32,985 nt of DNA from Oscillatoriales cyanobacterium CG2_30_44_21. GTDB lineage: Bacteria > Cyanobacteriota > Cyanobacteriia > Pseudanabaenales > Pseudanabaenaceae. How positions within the stretch are numbered: the first letter of the stretch is position 1; every line of letters starts with the position of its first letter. Below the pieces are notes generated by a model. That model was not told where the DNA came from, did not search any database, and saw only the letters and a program-made list of their open reading frames with translations. Made by a program: the position numbers and the translations under genes. The stretch covers positions 1 to 32,985 of the forward strand of contig MNZA01000167.1 in assembly GCA_001873375.1 (NCBI GenBank), given 5' to 3'. Shown here piece after piece: positions 23,837-30,809 of the stretch.

Positions 23837-25342
23837 CTATGGGAACCAACGGGGTGATGTTCCGAAAATTGGCAGCAGTTCAGGCTGAGGCAAAAAGTTA
23901 CTTTTTTCATTACTCTGTTCATTGTTGATGGGAAGAACCACCAATTGAGTTAGGGCTTGAGGCGATCGCGAAGTTCGTGAACCCTGTGCCGAGTCTTCAG
24001 GAATAGAAGGATTGGAAATCGGAGCAGCATTGGGAACGGCGGAGTTAAGTAAAATTGATTGTCCATCAGGAGCGATTTTAAATTGAACTTCTCGCTGGGG
24101 CGGCAACTCCAAAAGTCTTTGCAATTGCGCTGATTCTAAGTTAATTTCTGCAAGATAAGGCTTTTCAAGAAATATATTTTTGGCTGTATCCTGCTCAACA
24201 TCCGTTAACAGACAATAGAGATTTTTCTCTTGCGGATCAAACTGAGCGCCCAAAATGGAACCATTGATTTTGGTGAGTTCTTTTTGTAAACCTTGATTGT
24301 TCACAAGATAGAGCGATCGCGTGTAGTCTTTATTGAATTTAATCGTGGCTGCCTTCGTACCGCTGCGACCGAAGCTCAAGACTGTGCCGAACCTTGGCAA
24401 AAAATCTAGGGGCGCAGCTTGAGATTCGAGGGGCAGAATTGCCACGCCTTCGCCTTGGGCGATCGCCACCGAAGAACTGTCAGGAGTAAACATGAAGTCT
24501 CCCCCTGGCTGATTTTCTAAAGGCTTAGGTGAGTTGTTTTCTGAAATTAACCAAAGCCCGTATAGCCCAACCTGCTTACGACTGAGGCGCTGCACTAAGA
24601 TATTCTTTCCATCGGGTGAAAGGTCAAATTTAAAGTTTTGAAACTCTTCATTGCCAAGTATAGTTTGCAACTGGGGAGCCTTGCTGAGTTTATCCTCTGC
24701 GTCAATTCCTGTAGTGACGGTATAAATTTTCTGATCGATCAAGCTCTGCTCACCCGTTTTAATGGCTCCAAATAAAATCTTCTGGCGATCAGGATAAATG
24801 CGAAAATCTAAAACCTTCAATTCGGCAGGGGTTAAAATCTTCTTCTCTTTTCGTTGGGGGGCATAAATAATCAACCGTCCCTGTTCTTCAGCCTGTGCGC
24901 CGATGTAAGCAAGGTAAGGATTGGGCGTAGAGAAATTTCCCACAAAAGGCGCAATTGATTTCTTTTTGCTGATTTCACTAGAAAAGCGATCGTATGCGTC
25001 CGCTAGCTTAACGGTATAAGATTTACCATAAATTGCTGGAACTAGAGGTGTGTAAGACATTCGCCGCGATGACCAACTGATTTTGCCTGCGAGGGGTGGT
25101 TCAATCTGGAGATTTTTTTCCACACTGTCGCGATCCATCGGACGACTGAAGGTTAGCGCAAAAGATATATTAGTAGCATCAATTTTTTGTCCCTGCCAGC
25201 TAAAATCGCGCACCTGTGGCAAAGTGCGATCGCCTGACCACAAAAGTACCGCAATCATCACGCTCAATATAGCAATTACACCAATGGCAAAGCGATCAAT
25301 GGGTTGGGCAAATAATTTAGAGCGAGGGCTAGATTGCATCAC
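23837..25342 (-). CDS. Membrane-anchored Big_5 / beta-propeller-like protein
   Basis: 501 residues. One membrane helix (about 18-36, FAIGVIAILSVMIAVLLWS) follows a short basic cytoplasmic tail, so the rest faces the periplasm or lumen. Residues 50-140 look like a Big_5 (SbsA Ig-like) domain: ISFALTFSRPMDRDSVEKNL, with the typical YTPLVPAIYGKSYTVKL end. From about 145 there are repeated strands of a TolB/WD40-like propeller (for example FKFDLSPDGKNILVQRLS, GGDFMFTPDSSSVAIAQGEG and VQFKIAPDGQSILLNS). The C-terminal 60 residues are P/S/N-rich and low in structure. Function is unknown; a scaffold or sensor of the cell envelope is a guess. The start is the ATG at 25342 (MMQSS). Confidence 0.75.
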   Translation of the reverse strand: MMQSSPRSKLFAQPIDRFAIGVIAILSVMIAVLLWSGDRTLPQVRDFSWQGQKIDATNISFALTFSRPMDRDSVEKNLQIEPPLAGKISWSSRRMSYTPLVPAIYGKSYTVKLADAYDRFSSEISKKKSIAPFVGNFSTPNPYLAYIGAQAEEQGRLIIYAPQRKEKKILTPAELKVLDFRIYPDRQKILFGAIKTGEQSLIDQKIYTVTTGIDAEDKLSKAPQLQTILGNEEFQNFKFDLSPDGKNILVQRLSRKQVGLYGLWLISENNSPKPLENQPGGDFMFTPDSSSVAIAQGEGVAILPLESQAAPLDFLPRFGTVLSFGRSGTKAATIKFNKDYTRSLYLVNNQGLQKELTKINGSILGAQFDPQEKNLYCLLTDVEQDTAKNIFLEKPYLAEINLESAQLQRLLELPPQREVQFKIAPDGQSILLNSAVPNAAPISNPSIPEDSAQGSRTSRSPQALTQLVVLPINNEQSNEKSNFLPQPELLPIFGTSPRWFP

Positions 25343-25370
25343 AGATTAATTTTATTTAAAAACTCTCTTC

Positions 25371-25425
25371 CTACTCAATGAATATTAATGCGGCGCAAAG
25401 CGCCGCATTAATATTCATTGAGTAG
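25371..25425. repeat. Perfect hairpin, 26-bp arms
   Basis: Arms 25371-25396 and 25400-25425 are complementary without mismatch, loop AAA, tip GCGGCGC/GCGCCGC. It is the first of three hairpins packed into 150 bases. Confidence 0.9.
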
Positions 25426-25436
25426 ACATTATAGAA

Positions 25437-25519
25437 CAGAGAAACTTTTAAAATCGTGGCAAAGCCACGATTTTAAAAGTTTCTCTGGGTTCTTACAGCG
25501 CTTTGCGCTGTAAGAACCC
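25437..25519 (+). repeat. Family A element: 24-bp hairpin plus 15-bp tail hairpin
   Basis: The first stem has arms 25437-25460 and 25464-25487, starting CAGAGAAACTTTTAAAATCG, loop AAA. The tail here is itself a perfect 15-bp hairpin, GGGTTCTTACAGCGC (25487-25501) with GCGCTGTAAGAACCC (25505-25519), loop TTT. It lies between divergent genes, 91 bases before the cbiO ATG. Confidence 0.9.
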
Positions 25520-25610
25520 ACTACATTTTATCTGTGAATTATCATCATGCTAAACTTTTAAGAAGGAACTATTTCACACCCATATCTCAAAAGTTCGACT
25601 CAATTCTGCT

Positions 25611-26345
25611 ATGCACCACAACCCTATTTCCATTGAGAATCTTAGCTATACCTATGCTGATGGAATCCGAGCCTTACGCGGAATTAACCTCCAAGTCAAG
25701 GCGACCGAAAAAGTCGCGATCGTGGGGGCTAATGGTTCAGGCAAGTCCACTTTATTATTACATCTCAATGGAATTTTGATGCCCCAAAAAGGCGAAATTG
25801 TCATTGGCGAGAGACAAGTTTCAACGCAAAACCTAGTTACTATTCGCAATTTTGTGGGCGTAGTTTTTCAAAATCCAGACGATCAATTATTTATGCCCAC
25901 AGTTTGGGAAGATGTTGCTTTTGGTCCCATGAATATGGGAATGCGCGGAAAAGATTTGGATATCAGGGTTGCCGAATCTCTGGTGGCAGTAGGTTTGGAC
26001 TTAGATAAATATCGACAACGCCAGTCGCAAAATCTATCAGGTGGCGAAAAAAAGCGAGTGGCGATCGCGGGAGTGTTAGCAATGCAGCCACAAGTTCTCG
26101 TCTTTGATGAGCCATCTTCGCAACTCGATCCGCGATCGCGCCGCCAATTAATTCAACTATTACAAACTCGGATGGAAACTCAACTAATCGCCACCCACGA
26201 TCTAGATTTGGTATTGGAGTTATGCGATCGCACGGTGGTCTTGAGTGAAGGGAAAGTAGTCTATGATGGCAAAACTCAACAGGTGTTAAGCGATCGCGAG
26301 TTTTTATTAGCGCATTCTCTAGAAATGCCATTAAGTCTAGGATAA
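25611..26345 (+). CDS. Energy-coupling-factor ABC ATPase (CbiO/NikO-like)
   Basis: 244 residues. It has Walker A GANGSGKST (about 39-47), Q-loop VFQNPDDQLF, signature LSGGEKKR (about 142-149), Walker B VLVFDEPSSQLD and switch His in ATHDLDLVLELC, all intact. The LFMPTVWEDVAFGPMNMG block is typical of ECF-type ATPases of the CbiO/NikO group, which drive cobalt, nickel or vitamin uptake with a T component and an S component. Neither partner is in this window, so the substrate is open; the presence of metH and cobD makes cobalt tempting but unproven. A possible regulatory dyad AACTTTT...AAAAGTT lies upstream within 25551-25592. Confidence 0.88.
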   Translation: MHHNPISIENLSYTYADGIRALRGINLQVKATEKVAIVGANGSGKSTLLLHLNGILMPQKGEIVIGERQVSTQNLVTIRNFVGVVFQNPDDQLFMPTVWEDVAFGPMNMGMRGKDLDIRVAESLVAVGLDLDKYRQRQSQNLSGGEKKRVAIAGVLAMQPQVLVFDEPSSQLDPRSRRQLIQLLQTRMETQLIATHDLDLVLELCDRTVVLSEGKVVYDGKTQQVLSDREFLLAHSLEMPLSLG

Positions 26346-26373
26346 TGCTTAAAAATGTTGCAAAGCAGCATCT

Positions 26374-27000
26374 TTAGGCAATCTCGATCGCAGCTTGAAA
26401 TACAGCATCAGTCATTAAATTTAGTTCGGGCAAAATATCAGACTCAATCCGTTGACCCGCAGTAAAAAGAAATAACTGATACTCTCCTTCTATTAATTTA
26501 CAAACTGTCACGGTGGGCTGTTTGGGCTTACCAATATGTCGCACCGCTCCTAAAGCCAAATAGTCCACAATCCAGTATTCAGAAATTCCAATCGCCTCAT
26601 ATTCCGCTAACTTCACCGCATAATCATTGCGCCAGTTGGTGCTTACCACTTCAATTACCAAAGGCACAGTCTTTCCATTTTGAATTACCGAAGACTTTTG
26701 CCAAAGGGGTTCATTAACCAATTCTCGCCGATCTATAACCACCACATCAGGAATAAATCCTGTCTCCGCCATTTCGGGCTTGATTAGGCAAACTCTAGGA
26801 ATTGAGAATGGCAAACTACATCTACGAATTTCAAAATTTAATTCAGCGACAAAAAAGCCACTAACATCTTCATGGCTACCTGTAGTCATAACTTCTTTAA
26901 CCGCTCCTCCGTATAGCTCATAGCGCTTACCATCTTCGGGATACCACTCGATAAACTCTTCAAAAGTCATGCGATCGCGGTCAACTAATGCCTGTGCCAT
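26374..27000 (-). CDS. Uma2 family endonuclease-like protein (DUF820)
   Basis: 208 residues, a second Uma2 protein unlike the one at 14902. Catalytic-pattern residues appear in FIPDVVVIDRR (about 106-116), LVIEVVSTNW (about 137-146) and YWIVDYLALG. The start RMTFEEFIEWYPEDGKRYELYGG is the standard N-terminal block. It is convergent with cbiO, with 28 bases between the stops. Its function is unknown, as for the family. Confidence 0.87.
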   Translation of the reverse strand: MAQALVDRDRMTFEEFIEWYPEDGKRYELYGGAVKEVMTTGSHEDVSGFFVAELNFEIRRCSLPFSIPRVCLIKPEMAETGFIPDVVVIDRRELVNEPLWQKSSVIQNGKTVPLVIEVVSTNWRNDYAVKLAEYEAIGISEYWIVDYLALGAVRHIGKPKQPTVTVCKLIEGEYQLFLFTAGQRIESDILPELNLMTDAVFQAAIEIA

Positions 27001-27066
27001 CGCTATACCTCTAACTTTTTGGTTATGATTTGTCCTAAATTATAGCTGTCGCGACAAATATCTTAG

Positions 27067-27085
27067 GGCGGCGCGAAGCTCCGCC
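27067..27085. repeat. Decayed GC hairpin core
   Basis: GGCGGCGC-GAA-GCTCCGCC pairs with one mismatch. It resembles the tip of the other hairpins but lacks long arms. Confidence 0.5.
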
Positions 27086-27092
27086 TTGTGAT

Positions 27093-27176
27093 AAAAACCA
27101 GAGAAATTTGAGAAAGCGGCGATCCGCGCCGCTTTCTCAAATTTCTCTGGTTTTTAATCAAGCCTAAAGCGCTGTA
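27093..27176 (+). repeat. Family A element, 28-bp perfect arms
   Basis: Arms 27093-27120 and 27128-27155 pair perfectly, starting AAAAACCAGAGAAATTTG; the tail AATCAAGCCTAAAGCGCTGTA ends 26 bases before the glycosyltransferase ATG. It is the longest perfect stem in the window and would lie in that gene's leader or promoter. Confidence 0.88.
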
Positions 27177-27202
27177 TAAACAAAAAATCAATAGAAAAAG
27201 AA

Positions 27203-28327
27203 ATGAAAAAACATATTTTATTCGTTCTGCCCTATCTCAACCAAGGCGGAACCGAAAAGCAAGCTCTTAGTTTGATCGAAGGACTTCGCGATCGCTACAC
27301 AATCTCTTTAATTGCCCCCGATGGCAAAGGCGCACCGCAGTTTCGAGCCTTGCCAATTAGGCAACGAGAATTTACCAGATGGGAGTTTAACTTTTTTAAA
27401 GGTGTAAGCGAATTAATTAAGGGAATTAAAGACATTCATGCAGAACAGGCGATCGACCTAGTCCATGTGCATGGAGCGCATGAGTTAATGGCGGCTGTGC
27501 GCTTAGCTCTGGGCAAAGTGCCGATTATCTTTACGGTGCATGGATATCATGGCTATAGCGCGGAATTTAGTTATCGAATGTCCTGTTGGTTTAGCAATCG
27601 CTTCGCTAATCAAGTGATTAGTGTTTGCGAGGCTGAGTATAAAACTTTGAAGGAATTAGGAATGGACACGAAAAAACTCCATTTAATTTATAACGGAGTT
27701 AGTGAAGCAACTCTTGATTCTCAAAAGTCAACTAAAATTGCGGAAAGATTCAATCTTGATCCCACGAGTCAAATTATTCTTGGCACAGCCGCCCGCCTTA
27801 ATGAAGCTAAGGGATTAACTTATTTATTAAAAGCATTTGCCGCCCTCACACCCAGCCCCTCTCCCACTGGGAGAGGGGAACAAGATCTGCGCTTGGTGAT
27901 CGCAGGCACTGGCGAGTTAGAAACATCCCTCAAACAAGAAGCTCAAGATCTAGGTATAGGCGATCGCGTAATTTTTACAGGCTATCAAGATGACTTGCCC
28001 AACTTGATGAGTTTATTTGACATTTTTGTATTGCCATCATTGCAGGAGGCTTGCAGCCTTGCATGTGCCGAAGCGATGTCTCAAGCTAAGCCCGTGGTTG
28101 GTACTTGCGTGGGTGGCATCGCCGAACAAGTTAGCGATCGCCAGACGGGTTTTATTGTGAACCCACGCGACCCTGATGGTTTAGCGGCTCGACTGATCGA
28201 ATTAATTAATGATCCAGATTTACGCGATCGCTTTGCCAAAAATGGCTATGCCCGCTACCGTCAATTATTTTCTAGCAAAATGATGTTAGACAAAACCGCA
28301 GCACTTTACGAAAATTGCCGCGCTTAG
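27203..28327 (+). CDS. Family 4 glycosyltransferase
   Basis: 374 residues of GT-B fold. The N-terminal domain begins HILFVLPYLNQGGTEKQALSL and has HVHGAHELMAAVRLALG. The C-terminal domain has IIYNGVSEATL-type spacing, LVIAGTGELE, and the nucleotide-sugar EX7E motif in PSLQEACSLACAEAMSQ. It should add a sugar from a nucleotide donor to an envelope or exopolysaccharide acceptor; donor and acceptor are unknown. Residues about 214-227 (LTPSPSPTGRGEQD) are translated from a CCCCTCTCC-type palindromic repeat inserted in frame between the two domains, where relatives have an ordinary short linker. The stop codon lies in the loop of a hairpin whose arms include the final codons. GAAAAAGAA precedes the ATG. 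Confidence 0.9.
   Translation: MKKHILFVLPYLNQGGTEKQALSLIEGLRDRYTISLIAPDGKGAPQFRALPIRQREFTRWEFNFFKGVSELIKGIKDIHAEQAIDLVHVHGAHELMAAVRLALGKVPIIFTVHGYHGYSAEFSYRMSCWFSNRFANQVISVCEAEYKTLKELGMDTKKLHLIYNGVSEATLDSQKSTKIAERFNLDPTSQIILGTAARLNEAKGLTYLLKAFAALTPSPSPTGRGEQDLRLVIAGTGELETSLKQEAQDLGIGDRVIFTGYQDDLPNLMSLFDIFVLPSLQEACSLACAEAMSQAKPVVGTCVGGIAEQVSDRQTGFIVNPRDPDGLAARLIELINDPDLRDRFAKNGYARYRQLFSSKMMLDKTAALYENCRA
27843..27879. repeat. CCCCTCTCC palindromic repeat inside the glycosyltransferase gene
   Basis: CCCTCACACCCAGCCCCTCTCC then CACT then GGGAGAGGGG: the same unit as the left half of 17145-17246. It keeps the reading frame and contains no stop codon. Confidence 0.85.
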
Positions 28328-28338
28328 CGCGGCAATTT
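28312..28338. terminator. Hairpin spanning the glycosyltransferase stop codon
   Basis: AAATTGCCGCGC (28312-28323) and GCGCGGCAATTT (28327-28338) pair perfectly around the triloop TTA; the TAG stop starts in the loop. It lies between convergent genes and could terminate both. Confidence 0.6.
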
Positions 28339-28344
28339 GCTGTG

Positions 28345-28842
28345 TTATTCAGCCATACTCAGGTTTACAGTAATTGTCAACTTCAAAGATGAGTCAGTAT
28401 TAGAGTCATGGATTTGCTGTAAATAGCGATCGCCAATTGGCTCAGTCAAGACTCTAGACAACAATTGCAACAACCGAGAAGCACCATTACTAATCTCTTG
28501 ACTAAAGGATTCAGTACCAGACAAATTTATAGGTGCGGAAATTCCTGTAATCATTGGAGAATTGTTAGCAGGAATATTACCAGTAACTGCCCGATTGTTG
28601 TAACGGCGCAAGACTACTTGCAAATTATTTTTAGTCACGCGATCGCTAAAGGCATCTGACAGTAACTGCCATAGTTTGTAACCAACATCACGGATGTAAG
28701 CAGCATCATAGCCAGCCTTTTCAGCAATCTCTGAATAGGTCTTACCTTCCCAAGTTTGGCGAAAGATCGCCTCTTGAATTGTACTAAGGCTCTTATTTCC
28801 CAAAACAGAATCCACGATATTGAGTGCGTCTTCAATAGTCAT
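28345..28842 (-). CDS. Orphan protein with VMAP-type N-terminal helix-turn-helix
   Basis: 165 residues from the ATG at 28842; a GTG four codons earlier also opens the frame, but GAGGAA lies 5 bases before this ATG. Residues 1-75 (MTIEDALNIVDSVLGNKSLS, then FRQTWEGKTYSEIAEKAGYD, then YIRDVGYKLWQLLSDAF) match the N-terminal HTH that cyanobacteria attach to large NTPase, TIR, WD40 or vWA-MoxR-associated conflict proteins. Here the effector part is absent; residues 85-165 are N/S-rich, have one amphipathic helix (GASRLLQLLSRVLTEP) and end in a strand (LKLTITVNL). It may be a stand-alone regulator or the remnant of a larger protein; no frameshifted remainder is visible downstream. Confidence 0.7.
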   Translation of the reverse strand: MTIEDALNIVDSVLGNKSLSTIQEAIFRQTWEGKTYSEIAEKAGYDAAYIRDVGYKLWQLLSDAFSDRVTKNNLQVVLRRYNNRAVTGNIPANNSPMITGISAPINLSGTESFSQEISNGASRLLQLLSRVLTEPIGDRYLQQIHDSNTDSSLKLTITVNLSMAE

Positions 28843-29355
28843 TTTCTTCCTCACAGTTCCCTAATTGTTTATATGTAGATCTAGATTTTTTTTCTAGAAT
28901 ATTTGGCAAGTCAAAATGTTCTAATAGCTCTAATAATTTTGTTTATCTCAGCAAACTAATAGTTTGTACTCAACACAAGAGATAAAAACCTTACAATTTA
29001 AAAATCATAGCCATAATTAGACTTGCTTAAAAGTTTTAGAAAAAATCTAAAATCAATACAGACAACAACATAAAAAGTAGAATGTTTTGTATGTTGTTTC
29101 CGCAAGCACAGCTAAGTTAGCACAGTTTATTTAAAATGATCATTTAAGATAATTGTATAGATGTAAACTCCAAAAACATTTAATAGCAAGGTTTTCGAGC
29201 TTTTTTGATTATTTTATATACAGTTCAAACTTGTTTTTAACGATAGAAACACCGATGTTTTATGACATCAATGCAGACATTAACTAGCAAATTATAGAAA
29301 CGGAAAAAGTCTGATATTTTTTTCTAGCATTTTACGACAAATCAATAAAAAAGCA
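28843..29355. other. AT-rich gene-free stretch
   Basis: No ORF with recognisable coding character on either strand. It is markedly AT-rich compared with its neighbours. The only structure found is an inverted repeat, AACAACAT (29064-29071) with ATGTTGTT (29091-29098), about 220 bases upstream of the HTH gene. It may hold a long 5' leader or the remains of a lost gene. Confidence 0.5.
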
Positions 29356-29541
29356 GTTACAGCGCTCTGCGCTAGCTTAAAACCCATAGAAAATTGTAAA
29401 AGCGCCGCTTTTATAATTTTCTATGTACCCCTTAAAGCCTATTGAGGCTATGAGTAGTACAGAGAAATATTTGAAAGCACGGCGGAGCCGTGCTTTCAAA
29501 TATTTCTCTGGGTTTTTCAATTAAGCGCAGAGCGCTGTAAC
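29356..29541. mobile_element. 186-bp composite of two facing family A copies with 18-bp terminal inverted repeats
   Basis: It begins GTTACAGCGCTCTGCGCT (29356-29373) and ends with its exact complement AGCGCAGAGCGCTGTAAC (29524-29541). Inside are a reverse copy with a 19-bp stem (29385-29403 with 29407-29425, one G-T pair), a central AAAGCCTATTGAGGCT, and a forward copy with a perfect 24-bp stem (29460-29483 with 29487-29510). GCA flanks both ends, a possible 3-bp target duplication. It encodes no protein; a MITE-like, non-autonomous element is the natural reading. Confidence 0.7.
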
Positions 29542-29582
29542 GCACCCTACAGGACTGAAATAGGGTCAGGCAATCTGGATTT

Positions 29583-30674
29583 TTATTTGATTTGTGATTC
29601 AAAACTTTCTAGCAGTCGAAACTGAACTAGCGATCGCAGCAAATTATGTTCAGGATATTTGATGTGGAAATAAGTATTTCCTGCGAGGTAGTCGGTAAAA
29701 AATCGCAAGCCTAACTCAAAAGTAATTACTCGTATTGAGTCATAAATGTAGTCTTCGTCAGTTTTGGTGAGAAATGAATTGGCGATCGCCTTATATCCAG
29801 ACAATATTTCTTGACAAAGATCCATGTCAAAACGAACTTCTGTCCACTTTCTGGTTTCCTCACCTGCGGGGTTGCAGCCTGAGCGCAGACAGTCGCCGAT
29901 GTCGTAATGGATTAGCCCTGACTTGACTGTATCGAGATCAACGATGCTGACGGCTAGCTGGGTGCTTTGATCAAACAAAATATTATTTACTTTGGGGTCG
30001 CCATGCATGACCCGCAAAGGTAACTTGCCAGAGGCTTTGGCATCTTCTAGCAGATGGACTAGCTTTTGGTGCTGCTCGATAATTTGGTGACAATAAGTGA
30101 TTTCAGGGGAGGTTTGCGTGTTTTTGCCCTCGGCGATGACCTGTTGGTACTGCTGCAAATATAAGGGCGTGATGTGAAAGCCTGCGATGGTATCGACTAA
30201 CTTTTCTGGGGCAAGATCGCTGGTTAAGTAATGAAAAGTGCCGAGGGCATAGCCGACTTCTCGTGCCTGCTGAGAATTGGTAATTGCATCGTAGGACTTA
30301 GAGTTTTCAATAAAACTTAGCGATCGCCAAAATTCGCCATCTGTAGTTTGAGAATAATCTTGACCTTGAACAGTGGGCAATATTTCGGGCAGTTCCCAAC
30401 GCCGATCTAGGGGACTTTGGGCAAGGCGATCGCGCACATGGTCAGTATAAGTCCGCATATTTTGCATGACCAGTTGTGGCTCCCGAAATACGCCATGATT
30501 GATGCGTTGTAAAATCAAGAATTGATATTCCGCGTCTTGCAAAGATACCCAAAAGGTATCGTTAATATTGCCACTGCCAAAACCTTGAATGTCGATCACC
30601 TGAGCCTGTGGCGCAAATTCAGCGACTATAGATTTAAGCTTGTCGAACAAATTTTCTTGATTATCGTTTGCCAT
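29583..30674 (-). CDS. Aminoglycoside-phosphotransferase-fold sugar kinase
   Basis: 363 residues from the ATG at 30674 (MANDNQENLFDKL). The frame continues 31 codons upstream, but that part runs into the hairpin repeat and is rejected. It has the nucleotide loop GFGSGNINDTFWVS (about 26-39), the Brenner motif MHGDPKVNNILFD (about 222-234) with catalytic D, and the metal site VDLDTVKSG. The layout resembles N-acetylhexosamine 1-kinase and related small-molecule kinases of the APH fold. The substrate is probably a sugar or amino alcohol; it need not be an antibiotic. It is divergent from cobD, with a family A element in the shared promoter region. Confidence 0.82.
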   Translation of the reverse strand: MANDNQENLFDKLKSIVAEFAPQAQVIDIQGFGSGNINDTFWVSLQDAEYQFLILQRINHGVFREPQLVMQNMRTYTDHVRDRLAQSPLDRRWELPEILPTVQGQDYSQTTDGEFWRSLSFIENSKSYDAITNSQQAREVGYALGTFHYLTSDLAPEKLVDTIAGFHITPLYLQQYQQVIAEGKNTQTSPEITYCHQIIEQHQKLVHLLEDAKASGKLPLRVMHGDPKVNNILFDQSTQLAVSIVDLDTVKSGLIHYDIGDCLRSGCNPAGEETRKWTEVRFDMDLCQEILSGYKAIANSFLTKTDEDYIYDSIRVITFELGLRFFTDYLAGNTYFHIKYPEHNLLRSLVQFRLLESFESQIK

Positions 30675-30725
30675 AGCGTTTAATTGTAAAGCAGCTTGTT
30701 GAAGCCGCGCTTTTAAAAATGTAGT

Positions 30726-30806
30726 CGAGAGAGATTTTGAGAAGGGTTGCTCCGCAACCCTTCTCAAAATCTCTCTCGGTTTTAATTAAGCGCCAAGCGC
30801 TGTAAT
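30726..30806 (+). repeat. Family A element, 25-bp perfect arms, in divergent promoter region
   Basis: Arms 30726-30750 and 30754-30778 (CGAGAGAGATTTTGAG..., loop TCC) pair perfectly. The tail GGTTTTAATTAAGCGCCAAG and GCGCTGTAA ends just 3-4 bases before the cobD ATG. Confidence 0.88.
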
Positions 30807-30809
30807 TCC

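Noticed and set aside
23692-23922. Minus-strand 76-codon ORF
   Set aside because: It overlaps the 3' end of the 501-residue protein gene in another frame and is then made of the two hairpin repeats, so it is not a gene.
25371-25519. CRISPR array
   Set aside because: The repeated hairpins have no constant repeat with regular unique spacers; they are separate palindromes.
30675-30767. N-terminal extension of the phosphotransferase
   Set aside because: It runs into the family A hairpin; the domain begins after the ATG at 30674.
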